From NCBI RefSeq assembly GCF_000317025.1, contig NC_019689.1, positions 4,108,024 through 4,172,023 on the forward strand: 64,000 nt of DNA, given 5' to 3'. Shown here one piece after another: positions 27,801-34,712 of the stretch. The stretch comes from Pleurocapsa sp. PCC 7327. Lineage in GTDB: Bacteria > Cyanobacteriota > Cyanobacteriia > Cyanobacteriales > Microcystaceae. The position numbers were made by a program, and so were the translations under genes. Below the pieces are notes generated by a model that saw only the letters and a program-made list of their open reading frames with translations, had not been told where the DNA came from and searched no databases. Positions within the stretch are counted from its first letter, which is position 1; each line of letters begins with the position of its first letter.

Positions 27801-30800
27801 GGGGTATTTCGCGAAATGCCCCAATCGCTAATTCCTTGCTTGAGTCTGGCAACATATCTTTTTCCGTTGCGAAAGGCAAGATAATCTTCTCCGTCTGAAT
27901 TGAAAATCTCTTCGATTAATTGTGCTACTTCTTCTGAATCTGGATTAGATGATAAATCGATCATTCCTCCCCAGTATTCGGGATGTTCCAAAGCAATAAC
28001 TTTCCCTAGTCCCCATAGCGGAGATTGAGCAACTGAAAGGTTATGTGTTTGGGAGTCTACAGACTGAGTTGACTGCGTAACTAACCAAAGTCGAGAGGAT
28101 ATTGATTGTGTAAATAAGGTTTGGATTAAATGCAGTATACTTTTACAACCTAAACTTTGTGCTTTCTCTAAATCTGAAAGAGTTAACTGTTTGGAGGATG
28201 CTGTTTCTAAACCCCATAAATGAATGATGCCTTTTAATGAAGGGGTAATCTTGGATAAACCTTCTTGAAACAGATGCTGAAAATCTTCAGGATTAGCCGG
28301 ATTAATTTCCCATGCTAAGGTATTTTTCTTGGTTTTATGAATTTCCTTATAACCGTTTCCAGGATAAATTAATACACAGGTTTGACCGGATTGCTTTAAC
28401 TGTTTGGCAACAGTTTTTCCGATTCCTTTTCTATCGGCAAAGATTAACCAACTATGTTCGGAGTTTGGAGTTCGGAGTTCGGAATTTGGAGTTCTAGATT
28501 TAGCTTGCCATTTGACTTGATAGAACCAATCTGGATGAATTATTGGTTGGTTGTGAGTTGTTAATTGTTTTGCTCCTGTCTGTTGAATCCAATATCGTTG
28601 GCGTTGGAAAGGATAAGTAGGTAAATTCCAGACTCGCTGTCGTTGATAATCTTTATCAAACCCAACCCAATCGATTTCAATTCCATTAACAGATAAAATC
28701 GCTAAGCTGGTGAGGATTTGTTGCCAATCTCCTTGTCTGGGACGCAAACTGGGCAACCACAAATTAGATTTTGGATTTTGGATTTCAGGTTTTGGATTTG
28801 CTAAAACCGTGCGTGCCATGCCTAAAAGGGTGGGTTTGGCGCCAATTTCTAAGAAGATTTGATAATTTTGCCTCTCTAAAAATTCAATACTGGCGGCAAA
28901 TTTAACGGGTTGTCGCACGTGAGCAACCCAGTATTGCGGCGTGGCAATTTCTTCGGTTGCGAGTTTTCCCGTCAGGTTAGAAATAATATCGATCCGGGGT
29001 AAAGCATAAGTTATCTCGCTAGCAACTCGTTCAAACTCCGCTAGCATCGGTTCCATTAAAGGCGAGTGAAAGGCATGGGAAACCTGTAATGGTTTCGTTT
29101 TTATGCCCTCAGATGCGAACCCAGAGACTATTTGTTGAATAGCTTCTGTTTCTCCAGAGATTACGATACTCTTGGCACCATTAATTGCCGCGATCGCAAC
29201 TTTTTCTGCATAGGGTGCGATCGCTTCTCTTACCGTTGTTTCATCTGCCAAGACCGAGACCATTGTCCCCGTTTGTGGCAAGGCTTGCATGAGTTTCCCG
29301 CGATAGGCGATCGATTTCAACCCATCTTCTAAACTGAATACCCCAGCAATAGTTGCGGCAACGTACTCGCCGACACTGTGCCCCATGACGACAGTGGGTT
29401 CTATGCCCCAAGATTGCCATAATTGCGCGAGGGCGTATTCGAGGGCGAATAGTGCGGGTTGGGTGTAGGCAGTTTCGTCGATGGGCGAAAATGTTCCCTC
29501 TTGGGGGTATAAAACTTCAAGTAGTGGCTTTTCTAGATAGGGTTGCACAATTTCGGCGCATTTATCTAAGGCGGCGCGGAAAGTCGGCTGGGTTTCGTAA
29601 AGTTGACGACCCATGCCGACATATTGGGAACCTTGACCCGTAAATAAGAAGGCAATTTTGCGCTCGATTCCCGTGTCTGCCGTGCCTGTTATTAGTCCGG
29701 GGGCTTCTTGTCCATTCCCAAAAGCCACTAACTGCGATCGCAATTGTTTGACAGAATCGGTTACAATCGCAATACGATAGTTAAAATGCGATCGCCCCGT
29801 ATTCGCCGTAAAACAAATATTTTCTAATAAAGTTTCTGGATGATTTGTCAAGTATTCTTCATAAGACTTAACTAAATGGTTGAGAGCGGTTTGGCTTTTT
29901 GCTGAAAGGGTCAGAATATGTAGAGGACGTTCAATGACTTCTGACTTGTGTACGGACGGTTTTTGAACACTAACTGTCGGTAAGTCGGTTGAGTTTCTAG
30001 ATAAACCCGCTCCTACGACTCCTGACTCCTCCAAAACAACATGAGCATTCGTTCCTCCAAAGCCAAAAGAACTGACACCAGCCAAACGAGGCTGTTCTCC
30101 TCGATTCCAAGGTTGACGTTGAGTAGGAATAGAAATAGAAGTCTCTTGCAGGTCGATATGAGGGTTTAACGCATTCAGATGAAGATGAGCGGGAATTTCT
30201 TCGTACTGAAGACAGAGAATGACCTTAATTAAGCCTGCAATTCCTGCCGCCGCTTCTAAGTGACCGATATTAGTTTTGACAGATCCCAACCATAGCGGTC
30301 GGTTAGCAGAACGTCCCTGCATCAGAACGGTTTTGAGGGAGTTTACCTCAATCGGATCTCCTAGAGAAGTCCCCGTTCCGTGTGTCTCGATATAGCTAAT
30401 CTCTGCGGGATTTACGCCAGCATTGTACAAGGCTTGATGAATGACGGCTTGCTGGGCAAGTCCGTTTGGTGCGGTCAATCCGTTGCTACGCCCATCTTGG
30501 TTAATAGCAGAACCGCGAATGACTGCTAGGATATTATTGCCATCTCTTTGAGCATCGCCAAGGCGTTTGAGAATGATAACGCCGCAACCTTCTCCGCGCA
30601 CGTAGCCATCCGCACTCGCATCAAAAGTTTTACAGCGACCGTCAGATGATATCATCCCTGCTTGGGTAAAAGTTTGGGTTAATTCTGGGGATAAAATGAG
30701 ATTGACCCCACCAACGAGGGCGCGATCGCATTCCCCATTTTGTAAGCTTTTCGCTGCTAGGTGAACGGCGACTAAAGAAGAGGAACAAGCCGTATCTACC

Positions 30801-33379
30801 GTCAGGGAAGGTCCTCGAAGATCGAAAAAATAGGAAAGACGATTCGCTGCAATGCTATGAGCATTTCCCGTCCCAGCATAAGCATCCGGTTCTAATTGAT
30901 GCCTCAGTCGAATCTGAGAATAATCGCTGCTACTGATGCCAACAAAAACTCCTGTTGCGCTACCAGCTAGTTGATTGGCGGCTATGCCTGCACTTTCTAG
31001 AGCTTCCCAACTCACCTCTAACAGCAATCGTTGCTGAGGGTCCATTTCATGTGCCTCGCGGGGAGAAATGCCGAAGAATTGCGGATCGAACTGGTCAACT
31101 CGTTCTAAAAATCCTCCCCAGTCATTGCCTTCCCAACGTCTATTTACTTGAGTAATAGCATCCTTACCTTCGCATAACAGCTTCCAGAAGGCTTCGGGAT
31201 TATTAGCGCCAGGAAAGCGACATCCAATGCCGATAACGGCGATTGGGGATTGTTCGATTTTGGTGAAGCCGCCGCATGCTACCGGCAGCGGTTCCAGGAG
31301 AACGGCGGATTGGGAAATCTCTTTTTCTCTCTGTCCCCTTGTCCCGGAGTCCTCTTGTCCCAGATACGCTGCCAGGGTTGCAATGCTGGGGTAATCGTAG
31401 GCAAGGGTAGGAGACAATTTTCGTCCCAACCAGTCTTCTAATTCGGCTGACAGACGAACGGCTTGCACAGAATCTAAACCATAACTGGCAAACGGTTCTC
31501 GAACGTCGATTTCCTGGGGTGAAATTCCCAATCGCCCGGCAATATTTGAAACCAACCAGGCTTGAATTGCTTGTTGCTGGTTATTGGCTAGTTGTTGTCG
31601 GTTATTGGTCTCCCTTATCTCCCTTATCTCCCTTATCTCCCTTATCTCCCCATCTCCCTGTCTCCACTCTCCTAGTGTCTCTAAACTTCCTTCTAGGAAA
31701 CCTGCTTTACAAGCGTGACGTTGGATTTTGCCGCTAGAAGTCTTGGGAATGCTGCCCGTTTTGAGGAGAACAATAGCAAAGGGCTGTAATTCGTGGTTTT
31801 GGACGACTGCTTTGCGAATAGCACTGGTAATTTCTTCTAGATCGAGCTTCCTGATATAATGGCGCTTGACTTCGCAGGCGATCGCAAGGCGCTCTTCTCC
31901 ATGCACATCCACAGAGAAAGCCGCCCCAGCAGCTTCTCGGATAGCCTCATGGCTTTTTTCTACCGTTAATTCAATATCTTGAGGATAATGGTTGCGACCT
32001 CGAATGATAACTAAATCTTTTAGGCGACCTGTAACAAAGAGTTCGCCATTTTGTAAAAAGCCTAAATCTCCGGTGCGCAGAAAGGGACCTTCTTGAGTGT
32101 CTGCGACATAGGCATTAAAGGTTTCTTCTGTTTGCGTCTTGCGATTCCAATAGCCTTGGGCAACACTTTTGCCGGATACCCAAATCTCGCCAATTTCATT
32201 GGAATGGCAACGTTTTAAAGTCTCAGGATTAACAATAAGGATTTTTTGATCTTCGACGGTTTGTCCGCATCCAACTAAAGTAATACCGCCATTCTCCGAT
32301 GGACTCGTGTTAATAATTCGATTTTGTTTTATGGCTTTCCCATCAAAGGTTTTTAAAATCGGCGCTGCTTCTTTTAATCCGCCAGAGACAATCAGGGTTG
32401 TTTCCGCCATCCCGTAACAGGGATAAAATGCCTCTTTACGGAAGCCGCAGGAAGCAAATGCCTCGGCAAAGCGTTCTAGGGTTTCGGCGCGAATGGGTTC
32501 GGCACCCGTGAAAGCCAATGTCCAACAACTGAGGTCGAGGGTTTCCCTCTGTTCGGGCGCAATCTGAGTAACGCATAGTTCGTAAGCGAAATTCGGTGCG
32601 CCACTGGTTGTCGCGCGATCGCGCGAAATTGTCTGCAACCAACGCAAAGGACGCTGGAGAAAGGCTACGGGAGGCATCAGCGCCTGGGAAGCACCGACAT
32701 AAATCGGTTGCAAGATCCCGCCAATAAGTCCCATATCGTGGTAAGGAGGCAACCAAGAAACGCCTTTACTCTCAGCAGTATCTCGAAAACATCGATTGAT
32801 TAAGCTGGAATTGTGAACTAAATTGCCGTGACTGACCATTACCCCTTTGGGCATTCCGGTGGAACCGCTGGTGTATTGTAAAAATGCCAGGTTATCTTCG
32901 CTGGGGTTAATGGGTTGCCATTGACTGGCTGAGTGAGAGTCGATATTGTCGGTCGTAAGGCAGCGGATGGCTTCTGTAGAGAGATATTTGGTTAGCCGTC
33001 CCTCGATCGTGCTGACTAATGCCTCTGTGGTAAGAGCAAAATTTGCTTGGGCATCGGAAACAATTGCTTGTAGGCGTTCGAGAGAACGATTGGCGCGAGG
33101 CGGATAGGCGGGAACGGCAATAACTCCCGCATATAAACAACCGAAAAATGCGCAAATAAACTCTAGACCTGGCTGATAGAGTAATAATGCACGTTCGCCT
33201 TGAGCGTTAAGGGATTGAAGCGTTGCTGCGATCGCTTTTGCTCGTTCGTCTAACTGATAATAGGTAAGGCTGTCGCTTACTCTTTCCCCGTCGCCTAGAA
33301 AGGTGAAAACGATTTTTTCAGATTGTTTCGAGGCTCTATAGCTTAATAGGTCTACAAAATTGGAGAAGTTTCCGCTCAT
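24851..33379 (-). CDS. ols: Olefin synthase: FAAL-ACP-KS-AT-KR-ACP-ST-TE type I polyketide synthase
   Basis: A 2,842-residue megasynthase that turns a fatty acid into a medium-chain 1-alkene. Domains in order: fatty-acyl-AMP ligase (1-~590; LQYTSGSTGMPKG); ACP1 (phosphopantetheine S637 in GLDSV); ketosynthase (~711-1130; C865 in DTACSS); acyltransferase (~1245-1545; S1335 in GHSVG); ketoreductase (~1870-2060; ITGGLGAVG); ACP2 (S2176 in GMDSL); sulfotransferase (~2255-2500; SSPRAGSTLLR, the PAPS site); thioesterase (~2575-2842; S2659 in GHSLGS). The final pair follows CurM logic: sulfation of the beta-hydroxyl, then hydrolysis with decarboxylation and sulfate loss. Order and size match Ols of Synechococcus PCC 7002. 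The gene stands alone, and its inter-domain linkers are unusual (see the repeat entries). Confidence 0.95.
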   Translation of the reverse strand: MSGNFSNFVDLLSYRASKQSEKIVFTFLGDGERVSDSLTYYQLDERAKAIAATLQSLNAQGERALLLYQPGLEFICAFFGCLYAGVIAVPAYPPRANRSLERLQAIVSDAQANFALTTEALVSTIEGRLTKYLSTEAIRCLTTDNIDSHSASQWQPINPSEDNLAFLQYTSGSTGMPKGVMVSHGNLVHNSSLINRCFRDTAESKGVSWLPPYHDMGLIGGILQPIYVGASQALMPPVAFLQRPLRWLQTISRDRATTSGAPNFAYELCVTQIAPEQRETLDLSCWTLAFTGAEPIRAETLERFAEAFASCGFRKEAFYPCYGMAETTLIVSGGLKEAAPILKTFDGKAIKQNRIINTSPSENGGITLVGCGQTVEDQKILIVNPETLKRCHSNEIGEIWVSGKSVAQGYWNRKTQTEETFNAYVADTQEGPFLRTGDLGFLQNGELFVTGRLKDLVIIRGRNHYPQDIELTVEKSHEAIREAAGAAFSVDVHGEERLAIACEVKRHYIRKLDLEEITSAIRKAVVQNHELQPFAIVLLKTGSIPKTSSGKIQRHACKAGFLEGSLETLGEWRQGDGEIREIREIREIRETNNRQQLANNQQQAIQAWLVSNIAGRLGISPQEIDVREPFASYGLDSVQAVRLSAELEDWLGRKLSPTLAYDYPSIATLAAYLGQEDSGTRGQREKEISQSAVLLEPLPVACGGFTKIEQSPIAVIGIGCRFPGANNPEAFWKLLCEGKDAITQVNRRWEGNDWGGFLERVDQFDPQFFGISPREAHEMDPQQRLLLEVSWEALESAGIAANQLAGSATGVFVGISSSDYSQIRLRHQLEPDAYAGTGNAHSIAANRLSYFFDLRGPSLTVDTACSSSLVAVHLAAKSLQNGECDRALVGGVNLILSPELTQTFTQAGMISSDGRCKTFDASADGYVRGEGCGVIILKRLGDAQRDGNNILAVIRGSAINQDGRSNGLTAPNGLAQQAVIHQALYNAGVNPAEISYIETHGTGTSLGDPIEVNSLKTVLMQGRSANRPLWLGSVKTNIGHLEAAAGIAGLIKVILCLQYEEIPAHLHLNALNPHIDLQETSISIPTQRQPWNRGEQPRLAGVSSFGFGGTNAHVVLEESGVVGAGLSRNSTDLPTVSVQKPSVHKSEVIERPLHILTLSAKSQTALNHLVKSYEEYLTNHPETLLENICFTANTGRSHFNYRIAIVTDSVKQLRSQLVAFGNGQEAPGLITGTADTGIERKIAFLFTGQGSQYVGMGRQLYETQPTFRAALDKCAEIVQPYLEKPLLEVLYPQEGTFSPIDETAYTQPALFALEYALAQLWQSWGIEPTVVMGHSVGEYVAATIAGVFSLEDGLKSIAYRGKLMQALPQTGTMVSVLADETTVREAIAPYAEKVAIAAINGAKSIVISGETEAIQQIVSGFASEGIKTKPLQVSHAFHSPLMEPMLAEFERVASEITYALPRIDIISNLTGKLATEEIATPQYWVAHVRQPVKFAASIEFLERQNYQIFLEIGAKPTLLGMARTVLANPKPEIQNPKSNLWLPSLRPRQGDWQQILTSLAILSVNGIEIDWVGFDKDYQRQRVWNLPTYPFQRQRYWIQQTGAKQLTTHNQPIIHPDWFYQVKWQAKSRTPNSELRTPNSEHSWLIFADRKGIGKTVAKQLKQSGQTCVLIYPGNGYKEIHKTKKNTLAWEINPANPEDFQHLFQEGLSKITPSLKGIIHLWGLETASSKQLTLSDLEKAQSLGCKSILHLIQTLFTQSISSRLWLVTQSTQSVDSQTHNLSVAQSPLWGLGKVIALEHPEYWGGMIDLSSNPDSEEVAQLIEEIFNSDGEDYLAFRNGKRYVARLKQGISDWGISRNTPTKIDSEFSYLITGGLGAVGLKVAQWLVQQGAKNLVLVGRNKPLENVAHTLQQLERLGIRILVTQADISNKRDVRKVLEKIQASLPPLKGIIHAAGVLDDGILQGISWERFHKVMAPKVRGTWNLHQLTQDIPLDFFVMFSSAASLLGSPGQGNYAAANAFLDAIAHYRKAQKLPALSINLGSLSDGMATTKRLAVKGLNLIKIEEILAFLPQILSENMTQIGVISINWKELSQQFPYLIQSSYFQEIVNNLSLANPEKLTTNKQQIPIFEQLLNLDPIQREKYLISYLQISISQIMQLNGKSISPRESLLDLGMDSLMVMEAINQLKSDLQLMLYPREFYERPRIDALAKYLASEFEKSYGNSQSLAVSHQSSVISNPITNNQLLTTNTKPLKIDKKLPKIAFVLSSPRAGSTLLRVMLAGHPDLCSPPELHLLPFDTIAQREKELALSHLGEGLPRAFMELKGIDAQEAQNLVANLVKQNNSIYEVYAMLQELAGKRLLVDKSPTYAFHRETLERAEALFTGAKYIHLVRHPYSVIESFCRMRMDKLVGSGKENPYELAEEIWTKSNQNILDFFEKIARDRTHLIRYEDLVKEPAKVTEKLCEFLEIPFESSLLNPYEGQRMIDGVYNKSMSVGDPNFLKRNQIDPTLADAWRDIKLPHKLGETTRHIALSLDYELPNEEELEVSSQKSPHLPFSLSLMSENYVNIRGLNLCLCSWGEKNNPLILCLHGILEQGAAWHEVAVRLAERGYRVVAPDLRGHGRSDRVGQGGSYNLLDFLADIDAIAEQLTDKPFTLVGHSLGSVMAAMFASIRTEKVKNLILVETVLPTEVQDNDAVEQLTTHLDYLASPREHTIFPDVATAAERLRLTTPTLSESLAMQLAERITEPHQDGVRWRWDPLLRTRTGIGFNGIDRAKYLGLLRQLKAPITLVYGDRSDFNRPEDLAEQQKAMPSATRIIVSGGHNLHLEAAIALAKIIDGEYFC
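25705..25762. repeat. Intergenic-type repeat tract inside ols, ST-TE linker
   Basis: A GGGGAGATGGGGAGAC tract followed by a GACTCGAGACTTCTAACTCC-type tract, read on the plus strand. Both resemble tracts found between genes at 382-450 and 49078-49188. It encodes the charged linker between sulfotransferase and thioesterase (residues around 2540-2560) without breaking the frame. Confidence 0.6.
26628..26712. repeat. Intergenic-type repeat tract inside ols, ACP2-ST linker
   Basis: A GTTAGTAGTTGGTTGTTGG and ACTGACGACTGATGACTAAC tract, the same type as the intergenic tracts near 46000 and 49120. It encodes a Ser/Asn/Thr/Gln-rich spacer between the second acyl carrier domain and the sulfotransferase. 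Confidence 0.65.
28455..28497. repeat. Tandem repeat inside ols, AT-KR linker
   Basis: GGAGTTCGGAGTT-type tandem units encode the repeated peptide NSELRTPNSELRTPNSE-like spacer (written SRTPNSELRTPNSEHSW) after the acyltransferase. A related GATTTTGGATTTTGGATTTC tract lies at 28755-28800 within the same gene. Confidence 0.65.
31612..31647. repeat. 9-bp tandem repeat inside ols, FAAL-ACP1 linker
   Basis: Four perfect tandem copies of CCCTTATCT (plus strand), followed by further CATCTCCC units. Because the unit is nine bases the frame is kept, and the protein shows an EIREIREIRE run between the acyl-AMP ligase and ACP1. Copy number is likely to vary between close strains. Confidence 0.85.
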
Positions 33380-34047
33380 TTATCGATTATCGTTAGGTGT
33401 TAATTATTAATTAGATATATAGATAACCTATAACCCCTTTCTATGTTACTAGGTTGGCGATCGCTCCCAGCATCGCTGTTTCCTCTGTGAAAGGATAACC
33501 GATAATCCTTTCATTTAAACTCCAAAATTGTTTTGGTCAATGATTGGATTCTCTAATAATTTCTCTAACATGCTTATCCTTCTTCGTTTGGTCGAAACAT
33601 GCACCAAACATCTATATTGTCAAGTCGAGTCTTGGCAGTTACGCGATAGCCAAAATGACTGAAGCGCCAATCGCCATTGGTAGCTGAGACGGAAGAAAGC
33701 AGAAATTCGGTTGAGATCGTCGCTCCCAAGAAAATAGCGCATGAGAGGATAATTTTGGAATGAGAGGGCAAGAATTTCAACCGCTTCATCAATGCGATCG
33801 CCCGAAATAAAGTGTAGAATCATTATTTTAAGCTCCTAAATCGATTTATCGACTATACTTCCGACTCCATTTTGACCCTGCGCAATTGGATTCGCTACGA
33901 AACTGAGCGATCGGCTTGGTGCGAGGAAGCGATCGCAATTCTGAATCTGATTTCAGATGAATAACAGAAAATGCCGACTAGATCCTGCACACAGGTAACG
34001 CCAAGGCGGATCGCGTTTTGGCTATCTTTATGAGAAGATAGCCAATT
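33380..34047. other. Region upstream of ols, with gene debris
   Basis: Contains the ols promoter side (33380-33570, AT-rich with HIP1 sites), a broken acetyltransferase gene (33574-33823) and a spacer up to the 117-residue gene. No RNA gene or further coding region is recognised. Confidence 0.4.
33574..33823 (-). pseudogene. GNAT acetyltransferase remnant with internal deletion
   Basis: The N-terminal 50 residues (DRIDEAVEILALSFQNYPLMRYFLG) look like strand 1 and helix 1 of a GCN5-type N-acetyltransferase. In another frame the end HFGYRVTAKTRLDNIDVWCM looks like the last two strands of the same fold. Only about 80 of an expected 200 residues remain, and the two pieces meet near 33650 in different frames. 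An internal deletion of the acetyl-CoA-binding core is the simplest explanation. Confidence 0.6.
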
Positions 34048-34401
34048 ATGTCATCTACTCCGCCGGAAATTAATGCGTTAATAAAGCGTTTCAATAACGA
34101 GTTAGATTGGATTGAAGGGAAAGCAACAGAAGGATTAGAACTTACCAGAATCGTTCTCGAACTTTTTCCCGAAAACCCTACGCTAGTTCGCCTGTTCGCT
34201 TTTTTGAATAATGCGATATTTTTTGTCAATATTCAAAGAAGTAGACTTCAGATAATTGTTAATGAGATTAATGTCATAGACGTGGCAACTTATGAAGAAT
34301 TTAAAGAGGTAGCAGGAAAATTAGATCGCGAATTAGAGCTAATTTTAGAAACTAAAAGCATTTTTTCTGGCATAATTACAGGTTTGAAGAAATTAAAGTG
34401 A
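34048..34401 (+). CDS. Small helical hypothetical protein, coupled to the next gene
   Basis: A 117-residue soluble, predominantly helical protein, rich in Glu/Leu/Ile, with no recognised motif. Its stop codon TGA at 34399-34401 overlaps the GTG of a 57-residue gene, giving a GTGA junction typical of translational coupling. The two were probably selected as a pair and may form a complex. Function is unknown. carB starts 311 bp after its stop codon. Confidence 0.65.
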   Translation: MSSTPPEINALIKRFNNELDWIEGKATEGLELTRIVLELFPENPTLVRLFAFLNNAIFFVNIQRSRLQIIVNEINVIDVATYEEFKEVAGKLDRELELILETKSIFSGIITGLKKLK

Positions 34402-34571
34402 AGCGACCAGATTTCCAACAAGAGCCACTAGAAATTTTAAAAAAAATTGACGATCTAATTGCATTGGGCGAACAAAAATTAGAAGAAATAGACAATGAAA
34501 TGTCAAATATTGAGAAAGAATTGAAGCGAAAAGCAAAAACCAAGCCAAAAGTAGAACAGCCTTCTCGATAA
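34398..34571 (+). CDS. 57-residue coiled-coil protein
   Basis: It starts with GTG overlapping the previous stop. The 57 residues form one long charged helix (LEILKKIDDLIALGEQKLEEI...IEKELKRKAK) with a heptad-like Leu/Ile spacing, ending in a basic tail. This is the look of a dimerising coiled coil or of a small partner protein for the 117-residue product. The overlapping start, absence of stops and amphipathic pattern support it being real; function is unknown. Confidence 0.55.
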   Translation: MKRPDFQQEPLEILKKIDDLIALGEQKLEEIDNEMSNIEKELKRKAKTKPKVEQPSR

Positions 34572-34712
34572 AATTTTCAGAGGCGATCGCAGTTTTGAGC
34601 GCTATTTTAGAGATCGAGTCATTAAACCTACATAAAGCTTTCGGCATTAGTCGTACCAAGAACCTATACAATGATCTGGGTTTAATTTCTCTCACTCAAC
34701 GAGACACATCCT

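Noticed and set aside
31612-31647. The tandem 9-bp units as a CRISPR-like or VNTR array
   Set aside because: Units are contiguous without spacers and lie in frame inside a gene; no cas genes in the window. A simple in-frame tandem repeat explains it.
33830-33953. A plus-strand open stretch ending in WCEEAIAILNLISDE before a TAA
   Set aside because: It has no start codon and runs opposite the acetyltransferase remnant; it could be a gene tail but there is nothing to compare it with.
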